From: Bartonella melophagi K-2C
GTDB lineage: Bacteria; Pseudomonadota; Alphaproteobacteria; Rhizobiales; Rhizobiaceae
NCBI RefSeq assembly: GCF_000278255.1
Contig: NZ_JH725081.1
Location: 432,368-494,867, forward strand
Reading direction: 5' to 3'
DNA length: 62,500 nucleotides
Within the stretch, counting starts at the first letter, position 1, and each line of letters starts with the position of its first letter. Positions 9,748-19,093 of this stretch are shown here, in pieces. The position numbers were made by a program, and so were the translations under genes. The notes beneath the pieces are model-generated. The model saw nothing but the letters and a program-made list of their open reading frames with translations, did no database searches and was not told where the DNA came from.

Positions 9748-10310
9748 AAACAGACTATCATAATGAATATGAGGGCGATGATTTTCAGGTTCAAAGTGAG
9801 ATCAATGTAACACCTTTTATCGATGTTGTTTTGGTGCTTCTTATTGTGTTTATGGTGGCTGCACCTTTGGCAACATCTGTTATTTCTGTTCAGTTGCCCT
9901 CTGTAACAAAAACACCTGTTTCCCAACCTGATAAGCCTCTTTATATTACCTTACAAAAGGATCATTCTTTTTATGTTGGCGACACTCTTGTGGAGGAGGG
10001 AGAATTTATTGAGATCTTGTCTAGAGAAACTCAAGAAAATTTAGAGACAAAGATTTTGATTCAAGCAGATGAAGAAATCGACTATGGCCGCGTTGTCAAT
10101 GTGTTGGATCAGTTGCAAACAGCTGGATATACAAAAATTGGTCTTGTGGGAATGCACAAAACTTTAAACCATGATGAAGGGAGAAATGGTAAGGAAGAAA
10201 ACAGGGGTGATAGGGGGAATAATGGTAAGGGGGATGGTAATGGAAGCAGCAATGGTGCAGGGAGAAATGGGGGTAATGGAGGGAACAATGGTAATGGAGA
10301 TAGCGGGTAA
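9744..10310 (+). CDS. exbD: ExbD, TonB-system protein with Gly/Asn-rich tail
   Basis: Partner of ExbB. The single N-terminal TM carries the protonatable Asp (NVTPFIDVVLVLLIVFMVAA, D27), followed by the periplasmic domain ending near residue 140 (ILIQADEEIDYGRVVNVLDQ; AGYTKIGLVG). The last ~45 residues are a low-complexity Gly/Asn tail (NGGNGGNNGNG), not part of the family and encoded by G/A-rich DNA. The tail may be recent expansion and dispensable; it would be periplasmic. Confidence 0.92.
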   Translation: MKTDYHNEYEGDDFQVQSEINVTPFIDVVLVLLIVFMVAAPLATSVISVQLPSVTKTPVSQPDKPLYITLQKDHSFYVGDTLVEEGEFIEILSRETQENLETKILIQADEEIDYGRVVNVLDQLQTAGYTKIGLVGMHKTLNHDEGRNGKEENRGDRGNNGKGDGNGSSNGAGRNGGNGGNNGNGDSG

Positions 10311-10614
10311 AGAGCCTGCAGCTGATACCACGTTTTTTCATGAATAAGGTTTTTTTATGAGCCTGAAAAGAGAAGAGCCTTTCTCTTGAAGATAGTGGGC
10401 AAGGTGTTTTTTCAGATAAAAAAGCTTTCGTTTTCCAGAAGTGGAGAGGGGTTTGTTTGTGTTACTTGCGTGGTGATGGGAGAGGCATTCTCTTATAAAA
10501 ATGCGCTAAGAGGTTGCGTTTTAAAGCAGGAGAATAGCTTTTTAAAAGCGCGGGGGGTCTAGCACTTTATAGAGGTGCGGGGGGGGATAGATATTAGGAC
10601 CGCGGGGGGGATTA
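10311..10614. other. Spacer exbD-dut with three long G runs
   Basis: Convergent spacer. Three runs of 6, 8 and 7 G occur on the + strand at 10552-10557, 10579-10586 and 10604-10610, each preceded by GC or GCGC, just before the dut stop codon. No gene seen. Confidence 0.7.
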
Positions 10615-11205
10615 TTAATTGTGCCCTGTTGAGCCAAAGCCGCCTGTTCCACGCCCTTGTGTGTGGTTTTCTTCGTGCGTTCTACATGGGGTGTTTTCTT
10701 GATTTGGTTCGATGACATGGACATCGACTTGAGTAACGGGTGCGATGACTGTTTGTGCAATGCGCATTCCACGTTGAATGGAAAAATCTTCTTGCCCTAG
10801 ATTGATGAGAAGAACTTTTACTTCACCACGGTAGTCACTGTCAATGGTTCCGGGGGTGTTTAAGCATGTGATGCCATGTTTTAAAGCCAAGCCAGAACGT
10901 GGACGTATTTGTGCTTCATAGCCAGATGAGAGGTGGAAAATTAAACCTGTGGGGATGAGGGCACGTTGCCCAGGAGTTAAAACGATTGTTTCATTTTCTG
11001 CCAATGCTGCCCGCAAATCAAGACCAGCAGAGCCAGCTGTAGCATATTGGGGAAGATCTAAATTTTGTCCGTGGGCAAGGCGTTCTACTGAAAGGGTACG
11101 CTTTTGTGAAGAGGTGGAGGAAAAATCACAAGAAGAGGTACTCTTTTGGCTGTGTGCATGAGCACTGTGAGAAGGGTGAGACGAAGTGGAGGAGGGGTGA
11201 GGCAT
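10615..11205 (-). CDS. dut: dUTP diphosphatase (dUTPase)
   Basis: Hydrolyses dUTP to dUMP, limiting uracil in DNA and supplying dTMP synthesis. Family motifs in order: [10 protein letters not shown] (motif 1), [11 protein letters not shown] (motif 2), [20 protein letters not shown] (motif 3, catalytic Asp), RIAQTVIAP (motif 4) and the C-terminal [10 protein letters not shown] (motif 5). The first ~45 residues are a Ser/His-rich extension absent from normal dUTPases, encoded by DNA that is duplicated in the spacer upstream (about 11415-11500). I chose the ATG at 11205; a start at 11238 is also open. Confidence 0.95.
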   Translation of the reverse strand: MPHPSSTSSHPSHSAHAHSQKSTSSCDFSSTSSQKRTLSVERLAHGQNLDLPQYATAGSAGLDLRAALAENETIVLTPGQRALIPTGLIFHLSSGYEAQIRPRSGLALKHGITCLNTPGTIDSDYRGEVKVLLINLGQEDFSIQRGMRIAQTVIAPVTQVDVHVIEPNQENTPCRTHEENHTQGRGTGGFGSTGHN

Positions 11206-11458
11206 AACGTAGAGTTTCCAAAATATAAACGACGGCAACTCACTTTAACAAAAGCTTCCAAGCAAAACAAGCCGGCAAAGATTTGCAGGTGGAGGGTTAT
11301 GTGGGGGTGCTAATAATGGCCTACTGATGAAGGTATGCCGATGAGAGGTTACTGATGGAGGTTTGCCCGAGAAGAGGCTATCGGTGAGGCACAAGGAAGT
11401 ATGAGAGGGGATGAAAAAATCACAAGAAGAGGTGCTCTTTTGGCTGTGTGCATGAGCA
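11121..11458. repeat. Direct repeat: dut N-terminal extension and its spacer copy
   Basis: 11121-11164 and 11415-11458 are identical except for one base over 44 positions, 294 bases apart; similarity fades over the next ~40 bases. The left copy encodes part of the Ser/His-rich dUTPase extension, the right copy lies in non-coding spacer. Confidence 0.9.
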
Positions 11459-11635
11459 TTGGGAGAAGGGATGTGAGATGAGGTGGAAGAGGGGGGTGAG
11501 GTGGTGAAGTCGAAAGAGAGGTGAAGAGGCGATGAGGTAGAGGGATGAAATGAAAGATGGGGTGGAGAAGCGTGAGATGAAGCGGGAGAAGGGGGATGAT
11601 GAGGTGGGGTGGGAAGAGGAATCAGGCGTTTTTGT
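11206..11635. other. Spacer dut-mbfA, G/A-rich, no gene seen
   Basis: Strongly purine-rich on the + strand. A minus-strand open frame (11245-11649) is Pro/Ser/His-rich and starts inside the remnant of mbfA; it looks like a composition artefact. Confidence 0.6.
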
Positions 11636-12470
11636 TTATATGCTGCCAATTAGGATACCTGTTGCAAGGACTAATGCTCCACCCACGATGACTTGGAAAG
11701 AAGCGCGCCAGAAAGGCGTGGCCATCAATTTATTTTGAATCCAGACAATAGCTCAGAGTTCAAAAAATACGATGAGACAAGCAAGGGTTATTGCAAGGTA
11801 AAAGTTGTCAATAAGATAAGGAAGAGCATGGCCTTAGCCCCCCAAGCATTGTCATGACGCCGTTGGCAATGCCTCTTTTTAATGGAGAACCACGCCCCGA
11901 TAATTTTCCATCATCATGGGCTGCTTCGGTAAAACTCATTGAAGGACCTGCACCAATTGCAGCAGAAAAATCTATCAAAAAAGTTTGATAGGTATCACCT
12001 GTTGCAAAGGCTGCTGCAAAAGTGGGGGCAAGGGTTGAGACAGGTCCATCCATTAAGCCTGCAAGGCCAGGTTGAATCCACGTTAAAAGTGTTTGTTTAT
12101 GTGTTTGCGTTTGTGATGGGGTGGCTTGATTTTCTCCTTGTGCTGTTTGAAAATTTGCTTCTTGGAGGGGGATATCTGAAAGGGAGGGCTCATTAGGTGA
12201 GGGGTGTAGAGTTGTTGCATGAATGTTGCAAGCCATGCGCAGAGATTTTTGAAAATGCTCAAGCTCTTTGGTGCCCATTTTGGCAAGGATTGCAGCTTGC
12301 TCTGGGCAATGTTCTTGTAAGGCTTTGGGATATTTTAAATAAAGTGCTGCTTGTTTTTCTTGTAATTTGAGAACACAAGCGACCATTTCTTGGCATAAAG
12401 GGGGCTCAAAGGCATTATGAGATGAAGAGGGGGAAGAAGATGAAGGGGGCTTTGACATTGTTGCTCTCAT
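11636..12470 (-). pseudogene. mbfA: Broken MbfA-like (ferritin-like/VIT1) iron exporter
   Basis: The intact frame down to 11808 ends with typical VIT1 text (IQPGLAGLMDGPVSTLAPTF; KLSGRGSPLKRGIANGVMT). Then an extra base near 11834 shifts the frame: past it the other frame continues the family sequence (GHALPYLIDNFYLAITLACL), has a TGA where Trp is expected (11753-11755), and runs on to VGGALVLATGILIGSI and a stop at 11636. The N-terminal ferritin-like half is short and carries a Ser-rich start and Gln/Thr-rich linker. MbfA proteins export iron in Rhizobiales; here the membrane domain is cut after its first part, so the gene is probably dead. Confidence 0.75.
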
Positions 12471-12832
12471 TATTAGAATAATTCTAAAATGTAGGGCATA
12501 AAACAAAAGTCAATTTTGGATATCACTGGATATCAAAACTCAATCGTGGGTGTGAAATCAATCTTGAATGTAAAGTCTAATTTTGGGGATGGAGTTAATT
12601 TTAAGTGTAGAGTGCCTTAAAGTTTAGCTGCACTGTAGGGTACGGGTTGTGTTGTAGGATGCAGTTTGGGTTATGGGTGGTGTGAATTTGTGTAGGGTGT
12701 GTAGAGAAAGGGATGCGCTTAAGAGGGCGTGCGGGTGTGTACACGGGTGGCGCGTGTTAGAGGGGGGTATGTGCCTTGTGTTAGAAGGTAGCGCTATAGC
12801 TTTGCAGATTTTTGCTCTATGGTGTTTATTTT
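12471..12832. other. Spacer with GT-rich patch, no gene seen
   Basis: Contains several short degenerate repeats of the type TCAATTTTGGATATCA / AATCTTGAATGTAAAG near 12510-12610 and a G/T-rich patch near 12640-12790. It presumably holds the promoter of the broken mbfA gene. Confidence 0.5.
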
Positions 12833-13402
12833 TCATCCATCATTTGAGAGGAGCCCTTTGGATGCTACATACAGACTAAGGAGCATGAACAACAAACTGG
12901 CAAGGACATTCCACCCAGCAAATGACAGAAAAAGGAAGCGCATTGGTGCTTGAGCACAAGAGGGAGATGCTGGAGGCTTTTCCAGTGAAGTAAAAAGCTG
13001 GTCTACACCTGTTGTGAGTGTTGTTGTATTTAAGCTGCAGTGGGCTGGTGCTGGCCAAAAGTGATATTCAACACCGGTATGATAGATTGCAAGCCCAAGG
13101 CTTGTTGCCATGAGTACGAAAACGCATATGAATAAAAACCGTACCAGAGAGGGTAGGCAAGAAGCCCATGCTAAAAGGCCTGCTAAGATTAAAAGCGGGA
13201 GAGCTCCATAATAGGGAAGGCGCTCAAGCAGGCATAAGTGGCATGGAAGATAACCACCGATAATTTCAAAGCTTAGTGCGATAGCCAGTGTGGCGACAAG
13301 GCAAAGGGTTAGAAAAAAGGCCCACAAACTTTGCTCTTTATTGCTTTGTTTGCGATAAAGATGTTTCTTCATAAAGCATTGGCAAGACAAAGAGGCATTC
13401 AT
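12833..13402 (-). CDS. dsbB: DsbB-family disulfide bond formation protein
   Basis: Inner-membrane quinone reductase that reoxidises DsbA. Four TM helices are visible; the first periplasmic loop carries the CxxC pair in GGYLPCHLCLLERLPYYG, and the second periplasmic loop has two Cys (AHCSLN and ASPSCAQAPMRF). Length 189, slightly long. The ATG at 13402 has AAAGGA nine bases upstream and is preferred over the ATG at 13372. The DedA-family gene lies upstream on the same strand (34-base gap). Confidence 0.88.
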   Translation of the reverse strand: MNASLSCQCFMKKHLYRKQSNKEQSLWAFFLTLCLVATLAIALSFEIIGGYLPCHLCLLERLPYYGALPLLILAGLLAWASCLPSLVRFLFICVFVLMATSLGLAIYHTGVEYHFWPAPAHCSLNTTTLTTGVDQLFTSLEKPPASPSCAQAPMRFLFLSFAGWNVLASLLFMLLSLYVASKGLLSNDG

Positions 13403-13436
13403 TTAACATATTCCTTTAAGTGGACGAGGAATGATT

Positions 13437-14039
13437 TTAAAAAGCAGAGAACAATTTATAGACTAAGAGGTTATAGACTAACAAGAGAAGAATCAAACCA
13501 ATGGGCACAAACCACCTAAAGTGACGAAGGAGCAGATCGATCGCTTTTTGACCAAAACGTTGAATAAACCAGGCAAAAAGATAAAAACGAGCCCCACGCG
13601 CTAAGAAACAGATGACAATAAAAAGCGGGAGAGGTACGCCCATGACCCCTGATAAAAGCGTGACAAGTTTGATGGGTGGAAAATGGAAAAGCCCTGATGT
13701 AATCAGTAAAATTACGAGAAATTTTAGTGTTGCAGCATTTTGAAATGTCTGAAAACTTTCATATTTACCGTAAAATTCTAAAATCGGTTTAGCGATGGTG
13801 TCGTAAGCATAAAAACCTATAATCCAACCAAATGCTCCCCCTAAAGTAGAGCACAATGTGCCAATTAATGCATAGTGATAGGCTTTTTGCGGGCGAACAA
13901 GCGCCATTGGAATACACAAGACATCAGCCGGAATCGGAAAAAAGGAACTTTCAAAAAAAGCAATAAACCCAAGCCAATGTGGCGCTGTGCGACGCTGTGC
14001 TAATGATACGACCCATGCTTTTAATTTGGTTAACATCAT
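13437..14039 (-). CDS. DedA/YqaA-family membrane protein
   Basis: 200 residues, 5-6 hydrophobic segments. SNARE-associated/DedA signature features: FFESSFFPIPADVLCIPMAL near residue 30 and GALFGWIIGFYAYD-like text read here as GGAFGWIIGFYAYD; the C-terminal half ends with a hydrophobic helix. The YqaA subgroup are DedA relatives thought to act as lipid flippases or in membrane homeostasis. Upstream of dsbB on the same strand, likely one transcript. Confidence 0.85.
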   Translation of the reverse strand: MMLTKLKAWVVSLAQRRTAPHWLGFIAFFESSFFPIPADVLCIPMALVRPQKAYHYALIGTLCSTLGGAFGWIIGFYAYDTIAKPILEFYGKYESFQTFQNAATLKFLVILLITSGLFHFPPIKLVTLLSGVMGVPLPLFIVICFLARGARFYLFAWFIQRFGQKAIDLLLRHFRWFVPIGLILLLLVYNLLVYKLFSAF

Positions 14040-14274
14040 GGTTTTAAAGCCCCTATAGTATAGTTTCCCCTATAGTTTTTTCACATATTTTAAAATTAAA
14101 CCAGGTCAATTCAATAGGTTAAACATGATGCATAGACTTTAAAAAACAAAAGTCCAGTTAAAAAATAAAAGTCCAGTATTGACGAATCTCTACTTCTTCA
14201 TATAGTGCAAGAGAAAAGGGCACAAGCTTGTCTTGTGTCTTGATAAAGCTGCAGTGTGATAAAAACTACAGTGT

Positions 14275-14359
14275 GCGGGTGTGGTGGAACTGGTAGACGC
14301 GCCAGACTCAAAATCTGGTTCCGAGAGGAGTGTCGGTTCGAGTCCGACCACCCGCACCA
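14275..14359 (+). tRNA. tRNA-Leu (anticodon CAA)
   Basis: 85 bases; acceptor arms GCGGGTG and CACCCGC pair, the anticodon stem CCAGA/TCTGG encloses loop CTCAAAA giving anticodon CAA, there is a long variable arm (type II), T loop GGTTCGAGTCC, and an encoded CCA at 14357-14359. It directly precedes the phage replication module, so it could be an old attachment site, but no second partial copy is visible. Confidence 0.97.
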
Positions 14360-14550
14360 TAGACAAACTTCTTGCAGACATGGATGTTTGCTTGGGTAAA
14401 TGAAGAGGTGCGTTTACTTGAGAGAGACCCGAGGGTGTATGCTGTTTTTTCAATTTAGTGCAGTGGGGAGGGATTTCGCTCCCTTTGTTGAATGGGGGCA
14501 CTGTTTTTGGAGTTGAGGTGGGGGAGTTTTTAGCGTTTATTTAAGACTAT

Positions 14551-15126
14551 TTAAGTTTTTGCATAACCCCAATAGGTTGCCATTAGATCTAGACAATCGC
14601 GTAAATGATCGGCAAGAGAATTTTGCCTGCGTTTTAAAGGGCTTAAATCTTTGATTGATTGGTTATAGCCGATTACTTGCTCAACAAGTTGATAGCCAAG
14701 AACACCCAGTTGAATCTTAATCGCTTGTAATTGATCTGTTGCTTCCATTTGGCGTTCAAGGGTATCTGTATAATAATGTCCGCCATCGACTTTTTGACGG
14801 GTGTAATCGATGCCCATGTGTGTGTTACCTTGTTGTATGTTCCAATAATAATAAAAACGTTCTGCTACTTTATATTGTGCTTTGCTGATATGTCCTTTTG
14901 CATATAAAAGGGCAATGGGGCGGCTATGGGCGTTAGAAACTGCAACAATGGTGCGTGGGTTGCTGGGGCTTTCTTGATGGGTTGGTTGAAAATAAGGATT
15001 GCTTGTTTCGATAAGCATTTCTTCTGTTTTTAGGTGGCCAATGCGCTGGTGTTTTGTATATGGGTGTGCATAATTTACAGCGTTCTTTTTGAGTGCACTG
15101 GTATTTTTATCGTGTTGATATTTCAT
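14551..15126 (-). CDS. Phage-module protein of unknown function
   Basis: 191 residues, no TM. The central and C-terminal parts look globular (LLYAKGHISKAQYKVAERFY; a basic segment LKRRQNSLADHLRDCLDLMA). The C-terminal end loosely resembles rhizobial phage/DUF6456-type helix-turn-helix proteins, which sit beside late regulators, but I cannot confirm that. It follows the primase gene on the same strand, at the far end of the leftward early operon. Possible regulator of late functions; inference only. Confidence 0.7.
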   Translation of the reverse strand: MKYQHDKNTSALKKNAVNYAHPYTKHQRIGHLKTEEMLIETSNPYFQPTHQESPSNPRTIVAVSNAHSRPIALLYAKGHISKAQYKVAERFYYYWNIQQGNTHMGIDYTRQKVDGGHYYTDTLERQMEATDQLQAIKIQLGVLGYQLVEQVIGYNQSIKDLSPLKRRQNSLADHLRDCLDLMATYWGYAKT

Positions 15127-15521
15127 TGTTTTCCTCCTTTAAGATGAAAAATGTATCAGAAGATTTTCAAATGAAAGTGAAAGGGATTAAATGAGAATGG
15201 GGTGGGAGGGTTTTTAAATAAGAATGGGGGTTTTAAGAAAATGGGAGGGGATGAGTGAACATAAGAGGGTGATCAGTAAAAATGATAGGGGTTAAATGAA
15301 AATAAGGGGGTAAATGAGGGTGATGAGGATGAGTGAAAACGGGTTTTAAGTGAGAAAAAATTACTAAAGTGGTGTGTGTTAACATGGGCTCTTTATGGTG
15401 TGAGTGTTTTTTACGCTGTGGAGTGTTTTTAAAGATGGAGGAGTATTCTTTAGGGGATGGTTTTGTTTTTTAGGGGTGATTTGTTTTTAAGGTGTGACGT
15501 GTGTTGGGTGGTGGGTGTGCT
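15127..15521. other. Spacer in the phage early operon, G-rich decay
   Basis: G/A-rich on the + strand with many short variants of AAATGA(G/A)AATG(A)GGG between 15170 and 15350, a loose tandem array, then a G/T-rich stretch running into the 3' end of the primase gene. No gene. Confidence 0.5.
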
Positions 15522-17459
15522 TTAAGGGGTGAGGCAAGGCTGCATTGTTGGGCAGGGTTGTAAGAGAGGGGAGGTTGTATGTTCCTTTTGTGATTGTGAG
15601 GGTTGTGTGTTTGTGTGCTCTTGGGGATGTGATAAAGAATGAGGTTGTGATGAGGGATGTTTGTCTGTGAATTCAAGATAATGGCGAGGTTCTTGGTGGG
15701 GTGTTGAAGAACAACGGTAGCGGTAGGTTTTAGGGTCAAACCAAAGGCCGATTTTTCCTTCAAAATCGCCTGAGCGTTGTTTGGCGATGTTCATAATTAC
15801 CCCGGGGCGGGCTGCTAGTTCAGCTTTTTCTGTTGCACGTTGGGCTGAAAGAATTTTATCCTCTAAAGAGCGGTTGCGCCAGATGGTAATGATATTAAAC
15901 GCATTGGCTCCAATTTCTGAAGCTCCTTTTATGTCTTCAGTGCCAGGAATATCTTTCTCTATACCACTTTTGCGTGCATGGGCGACAAGGTGAACGTGCA
16001 CTGCATTTAAGATTGCCCAGTCAACAATTTTATAGACTGCTTGTTCTTGTCCTGTGTAATCATCTGCTGCGATTCCAAGCCGCATTAAACTGTCGATAAT
16101 AAATTGATCACAGCCATATTTTGCACGGCAATAGTCAAAGACATCAAGCAGGGTTTGGATGCCTGATTTACCTACGTGTTCATACAAAATAAGACCGTCA
16201 TCTAAAAAGTGAAGAATCTGTTCAATCATGGTTTTTGTTGGTTGGTGTTCTCCCCCTGTTTGCCTGATGAGACGGCGAAGCGATTGTTCCCCCTTCATTT
16301 CGAGTGAGGCTAAACAAAGACGGCTTTTTTGTGCAATCCAATGGACAATACAGTCTGATAACAATTGGCTTTTGCCGGCACCGCTTGCACCGCTCCAAAG
16401 GGTTAATTCTGCTGGGCGAAAATACAATTTGCCATTTAACTTTGGATAGGGAAGTGTGTAGCCGAGATGTTGTTTGGGAGTGGGCCAAAACAACTCGATC
16501 ACCTGGTTGTGATAATCAGATGCACGTTTTAATCCCTCTGGTGCAAAGCTTTGGGCTTTTGAAAAAGCTGCTTTTATGGTTGAAGTCTCGACACCTGCTT
16601 TTAAACAGTCATTGGCATCTTTACAGGGCAAGTGGACACGATAACATCGATGGCGACCAAGCCTATGGGCAATTTCAAGGGCTGCTTCTTCACCTGGCTT
16701 GTCCATGTCGGTTGCTAAGAAAATTTTCTCGAAAGGTTCTAGATGATCGAATTCATTTTCAATCCAAGCGTGTTTTCCCCCCTTGCCCCCTCCAAAGGGG
16801 ACTGATAGGGCTGGGTACCCATAGGCTGCTAATGAAAGTGCATCAATTTCTCCTTCGGTGATAACAAGGGTGCGCTGTGTTGGGCAGAGAGCCTGCCAGC
16901 CAAATAAAATCGGTTCACAATGAGAGGCTGTAGGTTTTGCTTTTGCACCGTCTTGTGCGGCGCGCACTTTTACCAAGGCAAGTCTGCCATCGGGCTTATA
17001 AAATGGAAAAATGATCTGGTTTCCATCTTCTTGGATGCGATAACGTTTTAAAATATCCAAGGGGATATGCCGTTTTGTGTGTAAATAATTTTTCACCTCA
17101 TGGCGGGGTTCGCCTCCTTTTGGAACAGGGGGAAGGCGATAGGGATGACGTGGGGCCATAAAGGGTTTTGGGCGTGAAAGATTTAAGTAAGAACGGGCTT
17201 CATTTAATGCTTGAGAAAGGCTGATCCCTTTAACAGCACACCATAGGTCTAAAAGGTCACCGCCACTTCCTTCTGCAAAATCATACCACAGACCTGCTTT
17301 GCTGCCTTTTAAACAAAGTGATAAGCTTTGACCCGGTTCACCTTGTGTGCTGCCCACAATCCAATCATTACTGCGTTTTTTCCCTTGTGGGAGAAGTATT
17401 TGTGCAACCGATTCTACTTGAGATGCAAGCTTTTGTTTGATTTCAAAAATCGTGTTCAT
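15522..17459 (-). CDS. Phage primase-helicase (Toprim + RecA-like DnaB-type)
   Basis: 645 residues. N-terminal region carries a DNA-binding/primase start (CLKGSKAGLWYDFAEGSGGD), then a Toprim domain (LVITEGEIDALSLAAYG and FLATDMDKPGEEAA, residues about 195-265), then a RecA-like helicase with Walker A WSGASGAGKSQLL (near 355) and LASLEMKGEQSLRRLIRQ, and motif-2-like FIIDSLMRLGI. This is the Twinkle/T7-gp4-like plan. The last ~60 residues are Ser/His/Gln/Pro-rich and are encoded by the G/T-skewed spacer type of DNA. It is the most direct replication enzyme of the module and probably acts at the run-off replication origin. Confidence 0.9.
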   Translation of the reverse strand: MNTIFEIKQKLASQVESVAQILLPQGKKRSNDWIVGSTQGEPGQSLSLCLKGSKAGLWYDFAEGSGGDLLDLWCAVKGISLSQALNEARSYLNLSRPKPFMAPRHPYRLPPVPKGGEPRHEVKNYLHTKRHIPLDILKRYRIQEDGNQIIFPFYKPDGRLALVKVRAAQDGAKAKPTASHCEPILFGWQALCPTQRTLVITEGEIDALSLAAYGYPALSVPFGGGKGGKHAWIENEFDHLEPFEKIFLATDMDKPGEEAALEIAHRLGRHRCYRVHLPCKDANDCLKAGVETSTIKAAFSKAQSFAPEGLKRASDYHNQVIELFWPTPKQHLGYTLPYPKLNGKLYFRPAELTLWSGASGAGKSQLLSDCIVHWIAQKSRLCLASLEMKGEQSLRRLIRQTGGEHQPTKTMIEQILHFLDDGLILYEHVGKSGIQTLLDVFDYCRAKYGCDQFIIDSLMRLGIAADDYTGQEQAVYKIVDWAILNAVHVHLVAHARKSGIEKDIPGTEDIKGASEIGANAFNIITIWRNRSLEDKILSAQRATEKAELAARPGVIMNIAKQRSGDFEGKIGLWFDPKTYRYRCSSTPHQEPRHYLEFTDKHPSSQPHSLSHPQEHTNTQPSQSQKEHTTSPLLQPCPTMQPCLTP

Positions 17460-17617
17460 GTTCCCCTGCTTGTAGTAGTCTATATCGTGTTTGTGTTGTG
17501 TTTGAAGTTTATGTTTGTGTTGTGTTTGTATGGCACTTGAAGTTATGTTTGCATTGGTTTGCTGGTGTTACTTTGTTTGTCTGGTTGTATTGGCTTGGGT
17601 TTTGATTTGGGTTTTTG

Positions 17618-18673
17618 TTACTTTGCTTGATAATTGATAAGGTTGCGGTAAAGGGCATCTTCTTGAGTGCTGTGAGGCAGTGTGTTTGAGCCAGGTGATA
17701 AAGCGCAAAGCCTTTCTTGATTTTCTTTTAATCGCTCGATTTCACGCCGATACCAATTGCGCCATGTGGCTGACCAGTCGACCTTTAGGGCTTGTTTGCC
17801 GCTTTTAGCATGCCAATAGTCGCGAAATTTCTTTTCTTGCCAGCGGGCTTGTTCTTCGCTCAGACCTTCTGAGATTGCTGCGTGAATGTCGCCCATCCAG
17901 TTGGCAGGAAGGCGGTGGCCTTTCAAGCTTTTTGCGGTGGAAGAATGCGCGCTGGAGTAGGATTTTGTTTCAGGATATGTGGTGGCAAGGTTTGGTGCGA
18001 GGAGTTCAGTGGCGATGTGCTCAGTGGGGAGGAGCTCGATGGATGATGAGAGGGTGGTGGAAGAATGAATGGTGGATGGGTATAGAGCGGTCTGCTCAGT
18101 GGAATGCTCAGCGGGGTGCTTTGTGGAGTGGGATTGTGTAGGGAGATGTTTTGTGGAGTGGGATTTGGTATCAGAACAGACATCCTTCTTTTGTGAAACA
18201 CCGTTAGGTGTTTTTTTTTCTTCCTTCTGAGCTTTTGAGTTAAGTTCATCATCTGTAGGGCATGTGTTGAGCAGATGTTGAATTTTTTCATTGATTTTTT
18301 TACGTTTTTGTGCCGAAAAACGACCTGCAGAAGATTTTTGTTCAAGCAATTGTGCGCGCTCACGGAACACATTTTCGCATCGCTTATTCCATAATCCACA
18401 GGTTAAATTTAAAATCTTGCCTTCTGCAATCAACATTTCTAAAACATTAATAAAAGTTCGCTTATCACAACCACAAAGGCGTGCTAAACGTTCTTCTGAT
18501 AAATCTAAAGGACGGCCCCTTGCATAAATTTCATTAAGAAGAATTGTATAAATTCCAATTTCGTGTGCACGCATTCCACGTACCCCACCTAAAAAGTCAT
18601 TTTGATACCAGCAAACATAAGGAAGTATAGACGGTTCATAATTGGGAAATTCAGATTGTTCAGCTTGTTTCAT
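17618..18673 (-). CDS. DUF1376 (YdaU-like) phage replication-initiation-type protein
   Basis: 351 residues. Residues about 15-110 form a winged-helix-like DUF1376 domain (LPYVCWYQNDFLGGVRGMRA; IYARGRPLDLSEERLARLCG; CDKRTFINVLEML). The C-terminal ~80 residues (LPANWMGDIHAAISEGLSEE; FRDYWHAKSG) resemble the end of phage DnaT/O-type proteins. Between them is a ~110-residue Ser/Thr/His repeat-like linker (variants of HSTKH). Such proteins replace O/DnaA-like initiators in phages. It is the first gene of the leftward operon, facing away from the repressor. Confidence 0.85.
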   Translation of the reverse strand: MKQAEQSEFPNYEPSILPYVCWYQNDFLGGVRGMRAHEIGIYTILLNEIYARGRPLDLSEERLARLCGCDKRTFINVLEMLIAEGKILNLTCGLWNKRCENVFRERAQLLEQKSSAGRFSAQKRKKINEKIQHLLNTCPTDDELNSKAQKEEKKTPNGVSQKKDVCSDTKSHSTKHLPTQSHSTKHPAEHSTEQTALYPSTIHSSTTLSSSIELLPTEHIATELLAPNLATTYPETKSYSSAHSSTAKSLKGHRLPANWMGDIHAAISEGLSEEQARWQEKKFRDYWHAKSGKQALKVDWSATWRNWYRREIERLKENQERLCALSPGSNTLPHSTQEDALYRNLINYQAK

Positions 18674-19093
18674 GGGAGATAAGCTTTCTTAATGGGAGGT
18701 TAAGCTTTTTAAAGGTTTTGTTTTTTTGTTTAAAATGTTTTTGATTTGTTTTGGTTTTATTTCATTTTGTTCTATTATTTGTTAGAGTACTGTATTTATT
18801 TTTTGTATTTATCTTAAGTCATCTGAAAGTCAGTCGTGTTTACTAGAAGAGATGGAGTTTGCAATTTGAGGTTGCATAAACTGTAAAGGATAAATAATAC
18901 ATACAGAAGATGCATAGGCTTTGGAGGTGGGCTGCGTGTAGCTTTTGGGGTGTTTTATTGTTTTTTGATAAAATGTAGAATTCACTCCCTAAAATAAAAT
19001 TTATTTATAATTTTATATCCTCTTTAAAGGATATTGCAAGTCAATTTTATGAAAGACTGTGTATTTTATTGAAGACAGCTAAGGGTGAGACTT
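18674..19093. other. Divergent control region of the phage replication module
   Basis: AT-rich 400 bases between the leftward DUF1376-primase operon and the rightward repressor gene. It holds TATAAT (19006-19011) and a palindrome (19015-19034) close to the repressor start. No gene seen. This is a likely early promoter pair and possible replication region. Confidence 0.6.
19015..19034. promoter_or_regulatory. Palindrome, candidate operator
   Basis: ATATCCT (19015-19021) and AGGATAT (19028-19034) are perfect inverted arms around CTTTAA. It lies 60 bases before the repressor start and just after a TATAAT box, so it fits an autoregulatory operator. Confidence 0.55.

Noticed and set aside
14190-14501. 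Minus-strand frame over tRNA-Leu
   Set aside because: Antisense of the tRNA; common spurious call.
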